A stretch of DNA of 64,000 nt from MFD09286-c1 sp963701015. Lineage in GTDB: Bacteria; Bacteroidota; Bacteroidia; Bacteroidales; DTGW01. The DNA lies in NCBI GenBank assembly GCA_963701015.1, contig OY969556.1, positions 2,294,001-2,358,000 on the forward strand. The letters run 5' to 3'. Below are positions 1-9,039 of the stretch, one piece after another. Every line of letters starts with the position of its first letter. Position 1 is the first letter of the stretch. Position numbers and translations under genes: made by a program. The notes under the pieces were generated by a model. That model was not told where the DNA came from, made no database searches, and saw only the letters and a list, made by a program, of their open reading frames with translations.

Positions 1-229
1 CGTAATACGCAGATGGCAGAAATTTGCCTTCAAAAACTGTTGTTTTAAGGTCGCTTGTCATTACCTTAAAACTATCAGCTTTGGAATTAACTACTGCAGC
101 AATTTTTACTGCATTCGGTAAAAAACCAACCTGGTTGAGCCTGATGTCGTAGCTTAATGATTGTGTTAATGCAGTTATACTCAACTGAATTAAAAATAGT
201 ATCAATAAGAGATTTTTGATTTTCATCAT
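1..229 (-). CDS. GH9-type endoglucanase, N-terminal fragment (runs off the window)
   Basis: Only the first 76 codons lie in the window; the gene continues beyond base 1. The protein opens with a hydrophobic signal peptide (MKIKNLLLILFLIQ) and then shows DIRLNQVGFLPNAVK, the start of the Ig-like domain (CelD_N) that precedes the catalytic module of family 9 glycoside hydrolases. That identification is family knowledge, and the catalytic part cannot be seen. Two ATG codons are adjacent, at 229 and 226; either could be the start. It lies 20 bp downstream of the GH39 gene on the same strand, so the two are probably co-transcribed from the promoter/operator at 1868-1934. A cellulose or beta-glucan substrate is an inference. 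Confidence 0.72.
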   Translation of the reverse strand, partial: MMKIKNLLLILFLIQLSITALTQSLSYDIRLNQVGFLPNAVKIAAVVNSKADSFKVMTSDLKTTVFEGKFLPSAYY

Positions 230-249
230 TTTTCGGTATCGTTAACTCT

Positions 250-1830
250 TCAAAGTTTTATTAAATTAAGAAAATACACATCATTTTCACGGATATCCAA
301 TTCTTTTGAAAAGGGAACCCCTGTTTTGATTGTTATGAATTCTTTTGAAACAGGCGACCCGTCATTTTGCTTTTTAATTTGTTCAACTTGTACTTTAGTT
401 AGTTGTGTAGGTCTTCCCAAATCGTAATAGCTTGTATAAGCATCATTGCATCGGTATCCAATTTTGTAGACTTCAAGAGAATATTTGCCATTGGGAACAT
501 TTGAAATGTTAACTTTTAGCTTTCCTTTCGATTTTGAAGGTAAATCGCGGATATAATAAACCTGGTTGTTTACGGAATCTCCCGGATGTGTGTTTGTAAA
601 ATCCCAGGCAAGAATTTGTATATTCCCTTTCGAATCCTTGCAAGCCCATGAAGTGGAATCCGAATTAGCCAATTCAATATTTCCTAAACGGTTCAAAAAT
701 TGGTAGGCATAAAATGCTGGCTTATTTATTCCTTGAATAGTCAATAATCCAAATCCACCATGAAAAGGTTCAAATCGTGGTGCCGATTCTTCAAATATAT
801 CCGTAAATACCCAATATGACATTGATTGAGCAGCATCGCCAACCTGTTTAAGTTTATACAAAATATAAGCTGCCTCGTGATAACTGTCGTGAATTGGGTC
901 AGCGGGAGTATAGGATGCGCTCCATTCGGTATAGTGCAACTCCAAATTTGGTTTTGATGAATTTTTAATTTCTTTACGGGTTTGCAGCACATCGCCACTC
1001 ACGCTCATTGGATTTTTATCGAGTATTGTCCCTGAATTTCCATGTTCATCTAAATAGCCTTGTTTTACACCATAAGAATGAGTGCTGATAAAATCAATTG
1101 GAAGGTTATTTTTAGTGCAATATTCAATCATTTCAGGTTCCCATGCTGCCCCGGCAGTTGCTGGCCCACCAACACGATAAGCAGGATTGACACTTTTTAT
1201 AGCATTTACAGTATATTTATATAATTTAAAATATTCCTCCTGGGTACTTGACCAGAATCCAGGTGATAAGTTTGGTTCATTCCACACTTCAAAATACCAG
1301 GTTTTTACTTCATCCACGCCATAGCGTTCAGTAAAATGTTCCGTAAGGTTGCGGATTAATGCGGCCCACTTATCATAATCTTTCGGAGGGGTTACATTGC
1401 CTCTCCACCAGAATATTGTTTTATCGCCACTTGCCAGCGCTTGTGGCATAAATCCCAATTCAACAAATGGCTTCACACCTATACTTAATAAAAAGTCATA
1501 TAAAACATCCACGTACATATAATTGTACATTGGTTTCCCATTTTTATCTTCTTTATAAACACCCATATCATCGGTTAAAAGCCCATGCATGCGGATATAT
1601 TTAAACCCGCATTCCTTTTTAACATATGCAAGTTGTTGTTGCCAATCAGCACGTAAACCTTCGTTTGCCCGACCTGCACCAACACATTCATTAAACATTG
1701 TATTTAACGGGCCTTTTTCCGTATTAAAATCAACGTTAATTAACCTTTCAGATAATTTTGTCTTGGCGTTTTGTGCAAATAGTGAGTATGTTGCAATGCA
1801 AATAGAAAATAATAAAAACAGTCGTTTCAT
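250..1830 (-). CDS. GH39-family glycoside hydrolase (beta-xylosidase-like), secreted
   Basis: This 526-residue protein has a signal peptide (residues 1-19, ending LFAQ) followed by a TIM-barrel hydrolase. The motif FEVWNEPNLSPGFW holds the likely acid/base Glu185, and LELHYTEWSASY holds the likely nucleophile Glu302; both fit family GH39 and clan GH-A in general. GH39 enzymes are mostly xylan beta-1,4-xylosidases, so release of xylose from xylo-oligosaccharides is the likely role, but the substrate is inferred. The protein ends without a T9SS sorting domain, unlike several neighbours, so it may act in the periplasm. It leads a unit with the GH9-type gene downstream. Its upstream region carries the 38-bp element and a TAnnTTTG box, suggesting control by the hybrid regulator at 10221-14180. 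Confidence 0.87.
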   Translation of the reverse strand: MKRLFLLFSICIATYSLFAQNAKTKLSERLINVDFNTEKGPLNTMFNECVGAGRANEGLRADWQQQLAYVKKECGFKYIRMHGLLTDDMGVYKEDKNGKPMYNYMYVDVLYDFLLSIGVKPFVELGFMPQALASGDKTIFWWRGNVTPPKDYDKWAALIRNLTEHFTERYGVDEVKTWYFEVWNEPNLSPGFWSSTQEEYFKLYKYTVNAIKSVNPAYRVGGPATAGAAWEPEMIEYCTKNNLPIDFISTHSYGVKQGYLDEHGNSGTILDKNPMSVSGDVLQTRKEIKNSSKPNLELHYTEWSASYTPADPIHDSYHEAAYILYKLKQVGDAAQSMSYWVFTDIFEESAPRFEPFHGGFGLLTIQGINKPAFYAYQFLNRLGNIELANSDSTSWACKDSKGNIQILAWDFTNTHPGDSVNNQVYYIRDLPSKSKGKLKVNISNVPNGKYSLEVYKIGYRCNDAYTSYYDLGRPTQLTKVQVEQIKKQNDGSPVSKEFITIKTGVPFSKELDIRENDVYFLNLIKL

Positions 1831-1867
1831 TTTTTATAATATTAGTTAGTGAAGTTTGATTTGAAAC

Positions 1868-1934
1868 CAAAAATATATTTATTGTAAATCATACATCTTG
1901 AAAATAATCTCTAAAATCTTTGAGATTCTATCAT
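1868..1934 (-). promoter_or_regulatory. promoter with 38-bp putative operator, copy A (GH39-GH9 unit)
   Basis: The operator lies at 1897-1934. Read on the minus strand it contains ATGATAGAAT, then AAAGATT, then GAGATTATTTTCAAG, each separated by three variable bases. Exactly 21 nt downstream is TATTTTTG (1868-1875), a match to the Bacteroidota -7 box TAnnTTTG. The GH39 start codon is 37 nt further on. Copies at 4814-4851 and 10132-10169 have the same spacing. AGATT occurs twice with a 9-base period, and GAATCT is an inverted copy of the core. Confidence 0.75.
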
Positions 1935-2000
1935 TATTTAAATTGAATCATAAGTTAAATTATATTGTTTGCAATTTGGTGATATTAGCAAATATTTCCG

Positions 2001-3239
2001 TTATTTTTTAATGAATTGTTTTATTGTTCTAAATGAACCTGTATTAAAGGAAATATAATATATACCTTGTTTTAAATTAGATATATCTAATTTAAAATTA
2101 TTTGATGCAATATTCTTTTTTAAAACCAATGAACCATTAATATTTATTATTGAAATTTCGCCCTTGTTAATTCCAACATCCAAATTAATATTTATAATAG
2201 AACTAGCTGGATTTGGCGATATTGAAACCTTATTATTTGGAATAGAATGAATTAAGGATGAAGTATTATCCTGAAATTCTAAAATACCACAAACAGTTCC
2301 CAACCAAATATTCCCATGTGTGTCAAAATCAATCGAAAGAACTTGTAAATTTGTTGAAGATGTGTGTGAATCGGTATAATTAGTCCAATTTGAGCCATCA
2401 AATACAGAAAGGCCAAGAAATGTCCCCACCCAAATCTTTCCATTCGAATCAATTGCTATGGTATATGCATAGTTTAATCCTTTGCTATCATTAAATGGCT
2501 TATAATACGTCCAGTTGGTTCCGTCAAATTTTACAATCCTTCCGGTTGTAGTATCACCATTTTCATTAAGTGAACCGGTTGCAAGCCATAAATTTTTGCT
2601 CTTATCAATAGTTAAATCATTTATAACGTTAAATTTTAAGCCATTATTGGTAGCATTAAAAACTGTATAATTACTACCATCAAATTTTATCAAGCCATTA
2701 TTAGTTGCAAACCATTTATTTCCATTACTGTCAATTGTCATTGAATTAGCCCCGTCAAAAACAGATGGCTTTATATAATGGTGCCAGTTTGAACCGTCAT
2801 ACATAAATGCTCCACTATCACTTGAAGTGAACCATATTTTACCATCACTTTGAAAAGCTACAGAATTACAACCATCATAACCATAAGATTTTGGTGGACT
2901 ATAATCGAACCAGTGTGAACCATCGAATTTATAAACTGTATAGGCATTCCCATGTGTAGTCCAAACGTCAGCAGTTATTGAACCTACCAGCCATAAGTTT
3001 CCATTATGATCGGACTTTGATAAATCGCATTCGAATAATTGAGAAGGTGTAACTACATTTGTAAGTGTAGTACCTTCAAGTTCTGACGCCCCGTACCACA
3101 GCGTATCATTAAATACTGTAATATGAGCATATGTTTTACAATTAGAATAAAATGTATCTATTCCAAATACTTTCCATGTTTGAGAATTTACTGTAAAAGG
3201 AAACAGTAAACTTATTAATATTATCAATTTTATTTTCAT
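2001..3239 (-). CDS. secreted propeller-repeat protein with T9SS type A sorting domain
   Basis: The protein has 412 residues and a signal peptide (MKIKLIILISLLFPFTVNSQ). Its body is a run of repeats of about 45 residues with the pattern G-x-I/K-W-F/V-G/A-T ... F-D-G-S-N-W (for example KIWVGTFLGLSVFDGSNW). These are the two-component-regulator propeller (Reg_prop) repeats usually found in the sensor region of hybrid two-component systems. The C-terminal 75 residues (SISPNPASS ... GIYYISF ... TIKQFIKK) are a type A T9SS sorting domain, so the protein is probably exported to the cell surface or medium. No catalytic motif is visible. It lies 57 bp downstream of the GH5 gene and is probably co-transcribed with it. 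A glycan-binding or accessory role is only a guess. Confidence 0.8.
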   Translation of the reverse strand: MKIKLIILISLLFPFTVNSQTWKVFGIDTFYSNCKTYAHITVFNDTLWYGASELEGTTLTNVVTPSQLFECDLSKSDHNGNLWLVGSITADVWTTHGNAYTVYKFDGSHWFDYSPPKSYGYDGCNSVAFQSDGKIWFTSSDSGAFMYDGSNWHHYIKPSVFDGANSMTIDSNGNKWFATNNGLIKFDGSNYTVFNATNNGLKFNVINDLTIDKSKNLWLATGSLNENGDTTTGRIVKFDGTNWTYYKPFNDSKGLNYAYTIAIDSNGKIWVGTFLGLSVFDGSNWTNYTDSHTSSTNLQVLSIDFDTHGNIWLGTVCGILEFQDNTSSLIHSIPNNKVSISPNPASSIININLDVGINKGEISIININGSLVLKKNIASNNFKLDISNLKQGIYYISFNTGSFRTIKQFIKK

Positions 3240-3296
3240 ATTATACTTTTATATCTTAATAACTTCAAAAGCCTTTGCCCAGTTTGATGCGAAAAT

Positions 3297-4667
3297 TTAC
3301 ACAATATAAATGTCAGGTTTTAAGGAAGAACCAATAGTCAACGAACTTTTAATTGCCCTTTCTTCAATTGTTTCAATAGGGTGTCCTAAAAAGTTAAAAA
3401 TAAAAATACGTAAATTTTGGTTAGGGTTGCCAATTTGTAAGTTGAAAGTTGAAGAGAATGGACTGGGAAATAATTTTAAAGTACTGTTTATCGAAATAAT
3501 TCCATTAGTACTTGCATCCCTGGCACCTTGCATCATTGCATCAATTTCTCCATGATCCAGAACGGTACCGGAACTACGATCGAATAAGCCCATATTCGTA
3601 TCCCAGCAGAATGGAATTATTCCTTTGCTGGTTGCCGAGTGAACAATGTATTTATAATAATATTCCACTGAAGCATTATTTAGAGCCTTATCGGATGGTG
3701 AACTAAGTTTTCGTTTCATTGCTGAAAATTCTCCAATAATCACAGGAATTCCTTTGTCAACAAACTTAGTTTTCATTGCCCCAAAATATTTTTCCACATT
3801 GGTTTCTTCGCCCCAAGTAGAATTACGGGTAACATCAGTTGCAGAATGATAACCTTTGCCCCAATAGTAAAACATTTTTCCCCAGGACGTATCATCAGTC
3901 ATAAGACAAAATTGATAAGGTGTATAATAATGAACCTCAACAATCAACCTATCTGCTATTTGATCCAGAGGCATTTTGTTCATTAATGTGTTTGTTTTAT
4001 CAATATCTGTTGACGGTCCCTGAATTACAAGTGTCCGTGAACTATTATTTCCACCTGTTGCTCGGACTGCATTAATAAATGTCTGGTGATAGGATAACAA
4101 AACAGACATCCCTACACTATCAGAAACATTGGGCTCATTAGCACTTGCAAAAAGTAAATGTCCATCATAATCTTTAAAATAATTTGCTATTTGAGTCCAG
4201 TAAGCGCCTTGTCTTGCATTTACCCTGGCCTGTACGACTTTGGTTACATTGTTTTCAAGCCAACCTTTATCCCAGTGAATATTAATTATCACATACAAAC
4301 TGTCATTAATGCAATAGTTAACTATTTCCTTCACTCTAGAAAGCCAAAACTCATCAATTATGTTGGTGTTGGTATCGGAATGACAGAACCATGCACAAGG
4401 CAAACGGACTGCATTAAAACCGGCTGCTTTCACGGAGTCAATTAATGCCTGTGTAGTTACTGCGCCACCCCAGGCTGTTTCTCCACAAATGGCTTCCAGA
4501 GTGTTTCCCATGTTCCATCCAATTTTCATTTTACTAACTATTTCCTGGGCTTTGGGCAACTGTCCAATACAAGTTGTTGATATAAATAAGGCTGTAGCAG
4601 CAATAAAAAAACTTATTTTTTCCCTAAACTTGACAAATGGTGAATGTTTTTTTTGCATAAATTTCAT
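3297..4667 (-). CDS. GH5-family endoglucanase with a stop codon inside its T9SS sorting domain
   Basis: This 456-residue secreted protein has a signal peptide ending near residue 35 and a GH5 (cellulase A) catalytic domain. Visible family motifs are NAVRLPCAW (85-93), IHWDKG (130-135), FASANEPN with acid/base Glu178, VEVHYYTP with His246, and IIGEFSAMKR with nucleophile Glu313. The likely substrate is beta-1,4-glucan or a related glycan (inference). The tail LFPSPFSS ... DIYIV begins a type A sorting domain but stops at TAA (3297-3299). Reading on in the same frame gives 15 more residues, IFASNWAKAFEVIKI, before the next stop at 3249-3251, which completes the domain as expected. One substitution of a Lys codon to TAA would explain this. 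Upstream are operator copy B and a TAnnTTTG box. Confidence 0.87.
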   Translation of the reverse strand: MKFMQKKHSPFVKFREKISFFIAATALFISTTCIGQLPKAQEIVSKMKIGWNMGNTLEAICGETAWGGAVTTQALIDSVKAAGFNAVRLPCAWFCHSDTNTNIIDEFWLSRVKEIVNYCINDSLYVIINIHWDKGWLENNVTKVVQARVNARQGAYWTQIANYFKDYDGHLLFASANEPNVSDSVGMSVLLSYHQTFINAVRATGGNNSSRTLVIQGPSTDIDKTNTLMNKMPLDQIADRLIVEVHYYTPYQFCLMTDDTSWGKMFYYWGKGYHSATDVTRNSTWGEETNVEKYFGAMKTKFVDKGIPVIIGEFSAMKRKLSSPSDKALNNASVEYYYKYIVHSATSKGIIPFCWDTNMGLFDRSSGTVLDHGEIDAMMQGARDASTNGIISINSTLKLFPSPFSSTFNLQIGNPNQNLRIFIFNFLGHPIETIEERAIKSSLTIGSSLKPDIYIV

Positions 4668-5091
4668 TAAGTTAATAGCAGATGTTATTTATACTTTTTA
4701 CTTTTATATTTCTAATTAATATCAAATTAAACAACTAATATCCAGGTAAATAAATTTAATTATTGAATATAGAATTAATTGTTTCAAAACTATACTTTTT
4801 CATATTTCGTAACCTTGAAAATAATCTCCATAATCTTTAAGATTCTATCATAGTTGTGAATTTAATAAGACTTTAAGATTATAGTCAAATTTCATGGAGA
4901 AATTGTAATTTCAATTGCAAACTAAATTACTCTGCACACAAGAAGGTAAATAGTTTTCATTAATGAGAAAAAAGCATTTAAGAATGATTTAACCTTTTGA
5001 TTTGGATAAATAATCATTAAGTATATTTCATATACTCATTACAAAAAAAAAATCAGAGAATTTATATTAATTTTAAAAATAGATTTAGAAA
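4668..5091. other. intergenic region between GH5 and the solute-binding protein gene
   Basis: This stretch of 424 bases holds operator/promoter copy B (4785-4851), which drives the GH5 gene. The remaining part, 4852-5091, is very AT-rich. I see no open frame, hairpin with a T-run or repeat in it. Confidence 0.6.
4785..4851 (-). promoter_or_regulatory. promoter with 38-bp putative operator, copy B (GH5 unit)
   Basis: The operator occupies 4814-4851 and shares ATGATAGAAT, AAAGATT and GAGATTATTTTCAAG (minus strand) with copies A and C. Exactly 21 nt downstream is TAGTTTTG (4785-4792), fitting TAnnTTTG. The GH5 start codon is 117 nt further on, a longer leader than at the other two sites. Confidence 0.75.
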
Positions 5092-6435
5092 TTACTTCTT
5101 CTTAATTTGATTTTTTATTTTTTTCATAGCCTCATCGGCTGTAATTTCTCCAGAAAAAACTATATCACTATAGTTTGAAACATTTTTATTATCATATCCA
5201 AATAGGAGTTCGGAATTATCTATCAGGCTGATTTTATTTTCATTATATTTTTTATCAATCATGTATTGAAAATTCTCAAACCTGTCAAGACCAAAATTTG
5301 CTTCAGTCATTTGAGCTTTAATTCCTGTTGGCGATTTTGTATATCGCGCCCACTTCTCAGCTACATCAGGTCGGTTTAAAAACAGAAGGAATTTTATAGC
5401 TTGATCTCTGTGTGGGGCATTTTTAGGCACAGCCCAGGTTATATTGTAACCGCCAAAAGTCATTGGTGCGGGCTTAAAAACTGGCAATTCCGAAGGCATC
5501 ATTTTTTTAATCCTATCGGGATATTCTTTCAACCAAATATTGTACATCCAAGTACCATTTGAAAAGAATAAACATTTATCATTAACAGGATAGAATCGAT
5601 GACTTAACCAATCGAAATTTTTATTGTTTTGTTGCTTCGATTTATAATGAGAATACTTTTCAATTTCGTGTAAAACTTTACTCCAGGCTTCAATTTTTCT
5701 TTCGAAAAAATTTTTATCTAGAATTTCATTTTTATCTCCAATTTCCGACATAAATAATTCAAAAGCAAGAGTATTCATTGTTCTCCAGTCATTAGCTTCA
5801 AAGAATGGAATTATACTGTCATGGTGCAAATGATTGTATTCGTTTACTGCATTTAAATATGAAAGGAAGTCATCACTAGACATATCGAATTGTTTAACAT
5901 CGATACCAACTTTATTCGCCACGTCTGTATTACACCAGAGCGTCCAGTTATATCCATCTATACAAGGACCAGGAATAATTCCTCCATATTTCGATTTTGT
6001 TTCTTCAGAAAGTAGTTCAGGCTTGGTGTTTTTTCTAAATTCTTCAATTCCACTAAAGTCCACAAGATATTTCTTTTCCCAACCAGGCTCATTAATTTCT
6101 TCCGATATACCGCTTAAATTATTATTTATCCGAATTATATCCCATTGAGGCTTAGGTGACAATATAACTTGAGAATTGAATTTCGCTTCAGTAGTATTGG
6201 CATAATATGCTGGGAATTCCAGATTTATTTTAATATCCTGGTTTAGGAACTCAAATTCATTTATAAGTTCATAAAGCAGTTGCTCCTTTTTACCTTCATC
6301 TTTCCAATGTCCGATGAAGTTTAAAGACATAGGTTCTAACTTTATATTCTTTTTTACATTTGAATCGCCTATTCTGCTTTTGCAAGCACAAGTAAAAATC
6401 AATAAAAATATAAAATACTTTAAGGAAAGTTTCAT
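5092..6435 (-). CDS. extracellular solute-binding lipoprotein (ABC family 1, sugar type), no permease nearby
   Basis: The protein has 447 residues. The N-terminus MKLSLKYFIFLLIFTCAC has a lipoprotein-type signal with Cys18 (or Cys16) as the likely acylated residue. The rest resembles family 1 bacterial solute-binding proteins of sugar ABC transporters: an early NQDIKINLEF strand, a central GGYNITWAVPKNAPHRDQA segment, and KFLLFLNRPDVAEKWA near the C-terminus. No permease or ATPase gene lies within the window on either side. It sits inside the glycan locus between the GH5 gene and a secreted binding protein. It might present sugars to the hybrid sensor or to a distant transporter, but neither can be shown here. 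I found no copy of the 38-bp operator in front of it. Confidence 0.75.
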   Translation of the reverse strand: MKLSLKYFIFLLIFTCACKSRIGDSNVKKNIKLEPMSLNFIGHWKDEGKKEQLLYELINEFEFLNQDIKINLEFPAYYANTTEAKFNSQVILSPKPQWDIIRINNNLSGISEEINEPGWEKKYLVDFSGIEEFRKNTKPELLSEETKSKYGGIIPGPCIDGYNWTLWCNTDVANKVGIDVKQFDMSSDDFLSYLNAVNEYNHLHHDSIIPFFEANDWRTMNTLAFELFMSEIGDKNEILDKNFFERKIEAWSKVLHEIEKYSHYKSKQQNNKNFDWLSHRFYPVNDKCLFFSNGTWMYNIWLKEYPDRIKKMMPSELPVFKPAPMTFGGYNITWAVPKNAPHRDQAIKFLLFLNRPDVAEKWARYTKSPTGIKAQMTEANFGLDRFENFQYMIDKKYNENKISLIDNSELLFGYDNKNVSNYSDIVFSGEITADEAMKKIKNQIKKK

Positions 6436-6544
6436 TCAATATTTTTTGTTAAAATAATTCAATTCATCGAATTATTTTATTTAATTATTATAAAATGTTT
6501 TTTAATTTAAAAGTTTACATCTTAAATACTATTTTGATTAAAGA

Positions 6545-6574
6545 AGGCTGCCACAAATGCGACAGCCTCTTTTT
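6545..6574. terminator. hairpin terminator between the solute-binding protein and the 760-aa gene
   Basis: AGGCTG (6545-6550) pairs with CAGCCT (6563-6568), leaving a 12-nt loop; the plus strand continues into CTTTTT. On the minus strand, the direction of the flanking genes, the tract after the stem is the weaker TTCTTT. It lies about 55 bp past the stop of the 760-aa gene and suggests that the solute-binding protein is transcribed separately. Confidence 0.6.
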
Positions 6575-6622
6575 ACTAAAACTATTTAATAAAACAAAAA
6601 ACTTCTATAATTAATTGGCTAA

Positions 6623-8905
6623 TTATTTCTTAACCAACTTTGAAATAAAGGTGTTATTCCCACTCTCAACCTTAATTACATAAATACCACTATTAAAACT
6701 ACTTATATCAATCCTTCCATTTTGAACAGTTGTGGTAAGAACGTTCTGACCAGTAAGGTTATAGAATTTCACAACTGAATTAGGTTCAATATTTTTCAAA
6801 TTAATGTAATTGTTTGCAGGGTTTGGATAAAAATTCAAGGTTGCAACATCTGTTGAGTTTACAACTGATGTGCCAATAGTAACTTTAGCCGTAGCTTTGC
6901 CTGATTTATTGCCTGAAGGGTCAACTGCTACCACTGTAAATGTATAACTTCCATCAGCAAGACTGTCTGTCATAAATTTATTACCAGTTTTAAGTGCAAT
7001 CAAAGTATCTGTAACTGTGCCATATGAAACTATATATTTATCAACAACTATATTATCGGTTGAAGCGTCCCAGGTTAAAGTTACTTTTGATTTAATAACG
7101 GTGTCTTTTAGGCTCTTTGGCAAAGTTGGAACACTTGCATCAACAGATTGGCTAAATAATCCACTTAGCTGGAACTGTAATGTTCCCCATAAAGCAGCAT
7201 CAGCATAAATATTAGTGGTTGGCGAATTCCAGGTAACCTGACTGCGATAATTAGGTGTAACATTATTATCGCTTACATTTACATCAAACCCAATCATTGT
7301 TCCAACAGATGGTTTAAAGCCAGCATAAAGTGTATCCCATGGAATGTTTAAATTAAACTGGTAACCACCTTTAACTTTGGTATATTTGAGATTAGCTGTT
7401 GCTGCTGCATCACCATTATATTTTGTCCAGCTTGAATCAGGAACAACCCTGAATTGATAATAACCGGAACCAGGGATCCTTCCTCCATTATTGTCAGAAT
7501 ACGATGGCGGCCAACCACTGGTACGAGGCCACTGAGCTACTTTACCATTAGTCATATCAAAGTATATTTCAATATTATCATCATTCCATATATCACTACT
7601 TACATTTGTAGTAATCAATGTATCATTAACATTAAAAATCATGTAAATTGAATCTTTATCCCAACGCAACTTCATAGTTGGTGCGAAGTTAGAAGGCAGG
7701 TTTTTTCCATCGGTAATTTTAGCTATTGGGAATGTTGTCCAATTATATGATGCAGTACCAACATAAATACCTGTCTTTTTAAGAATTGTAATACTATCGG
7801 CTCCAGCCCAGGAGGCATTGTTGGCCATATGATGATCTACAACCCTGGTAGCAAATTCTACAACAAGGCTGTCTCCAACATAACTGGCATTAGCTGGAAG
7901 TTTGAATGAGGCAGTAATTAATGAATTCCAACCTGCAGATGTTACATCTGTTGCAATAGAATCAATTAACTTTCTGTTCTTAATGCTGGTACCTGGAGTA
8001 TAATGACTGAAATATACAACCGAATACATAGTATCATTGCCAGCATCAGCGTTCCAGACAGTTCCATAAAAATAGGAAACATTATACACTGCTGAATCAC
8101 TGGAAATCTTGTCAACTGGCTGATAAATTGTTCCGGCCGTACTAACATTATACCAATAATAATTACCAAACATAGATGTGCTATGTTCAGTACCGTTGTC
8201 GTTTGATGTTGCATCATCGCTGAACCAACCCGTTCTTTCTGTAATTAACAAGTGTTTCTGGCCATCATCAGGAAGCTCAAAACCACCATTAACAATAGGT
8301 AATTGGGCAACGACTGATTTTGTTACAACAATACTATCCGCAGCAGCCCAAGTATTATTGTTTACAGCATGATGATCGACAACCCTTGTAGCAAACTCAA
8401 CAACCAGGCTATCTCCAACATAACTGGTATTTGCCGGGAGTTTGAAAGTTGCTGTAACCAATGAATTCCAACTTGCTGAGGTTACATCAGTTGCAATAGA
8501 ATCTATTAACTTTCTGTTTTTAATACTACTGCCCGGTTTATAATGGCTGAAATAAACAACAGAATACATGGTATCATTGCCACCATCAGCATTCCAAACT
8601 GTTCCATAAACATATGAAACACTATATGTCGCAGAATCACTTGTGATTTTGTCAATAGGTTGGTAAATTGTCCCGGCAGTATTTACATTATACCAATAAT
8701 AATTACCAAACATTGATGTGCTGTGTTCTGCACCGTTAAGGTTTGATACTGTATCATCACTCATCCAACCGGTTCGTTCTGTAATAAACAAGTGTTTTTG
8801 ACCGTCGTCAGGAAGCTCAAAGCCCCCATTAACAATAAGATTATGCGCAAAGCCTGATGAGGCAATTAATGCGCTGAAAGCAAAACTCAGTAATTTTCTT
8901 TTCAT
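6623..8905 (-). CDS. secreted multidomain carbohydrate-binding protein (duplicated module, CBM9-like, FN3, T9SS type A)
   Basis: The protein has 760 residues and a signal peptide (residues 1-20). Two copies of a module of about 180 residues follow (roughly 22-200 and 201-382). Both begin with LIVNGGFELPDDGQKH or a close variant, a pattern typical of CBM4/9-like or galactose-binding-like jelly rolls. Residues 386-575 resemble the CBM9-like domain of xylanase-associated proteins, with MKLRWDKDSIYMIFNVND and DDNIEIYFD. A fibronectin type III domain (about 595-685) and a type A T9SS sorting domain (FYPNPANNYINL ... GIYVIKV ... SKLVKK) complete it. No hydrolase motif is visible, so a surface glycan-binding role is the best inference. 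The two N-terminal modules are a 540-bp direct duplication at the DNA level. Confidence 0.82.
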   Translation of the reverse strand: MKRKLLSFAFSALIASSGFAHNLIVNGGFELPDDGQKHLFITERTGWMSDDTVSNLNGAEHSTSMFGNYYWYNVNTAGTIYQPIDKITSDSATYSVSYVYGTVWNADGGNDTMYSVVYFSHYKPGSSIKNRKLIDSIATDVTSASWNSLVTATFKLPANTSYVGDSLVVEFATRVVDHHAVNNNTWAAADSIVVTKSVVAQLPIVNGGFELPDDGQKHLLITERTGWFSDDATSNDNGTEHSTSMFGNYYWYNVSTAGTIYQPVDKISSDSAVYNVSYFYGTVWNADAGNDTMYSVVYFSHYTPGTSIKNRKLIDSIATDVTSAGWNSLITASFKLPANASYVGDSLVVEFATRVVDHHMANNASWAGADSITILKKTGIYVGTASYNWTTFPIAKITDGKNLPSNFAPTMKLRWDKDSIYMIFNVNDTLITTNVSSDIWNDDNIEIYFDMTNGKVAQWPRTSGWPPSYSDNNGGRIPGSGYYQFRVVPDSSWTKYNGDAAATANLKYTKVKGGYQFNLNIPWDTLYAGFKPSVGTMIGFDVNVSDNNVTPNYRSQVTWNSPTTNIYADAALWGTLQFQLSGLFSQSVDASVPTLPKSLKDTVIKSKVTLTWDASTDNIVVDKYIVSYGTVTDTLIALKTGNKFMTDSLADGSYTFTVVAVDPSGNKSGKATAKVTIGTSVVNSTDVATLNFYPNPANNYINLKNIEPNSVVKFYNLTGQNVLTTTVQNGRIDISSFNSGIYVIKVESGNNTFISKLVKK
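7770..8849 (-). repeat. 540-bp tandem duplication within the binding-protein gene
   Basis: The two copies are offset by 540 bp (180 codons); for example, AGTGTTTCTG at 8251 matches AGTGTTTTTG at 8791. The copies have diverged by many synonymous and a few amino-acid changes, so this is an older in-frame module duplication. Confidence 0.8.
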
Positions 8906-9039
8906 TTTTTGTTAGTTTAAGTTAATAAAATAGACAATTTTCACTTCTCTCTTGTCTTTTTTAAATATTGAAAGATTTTATTCTAATTTTAGATGTACAT
9001 AGTAGATGTTAATCCATATTTACTAATAAATATGTATTT

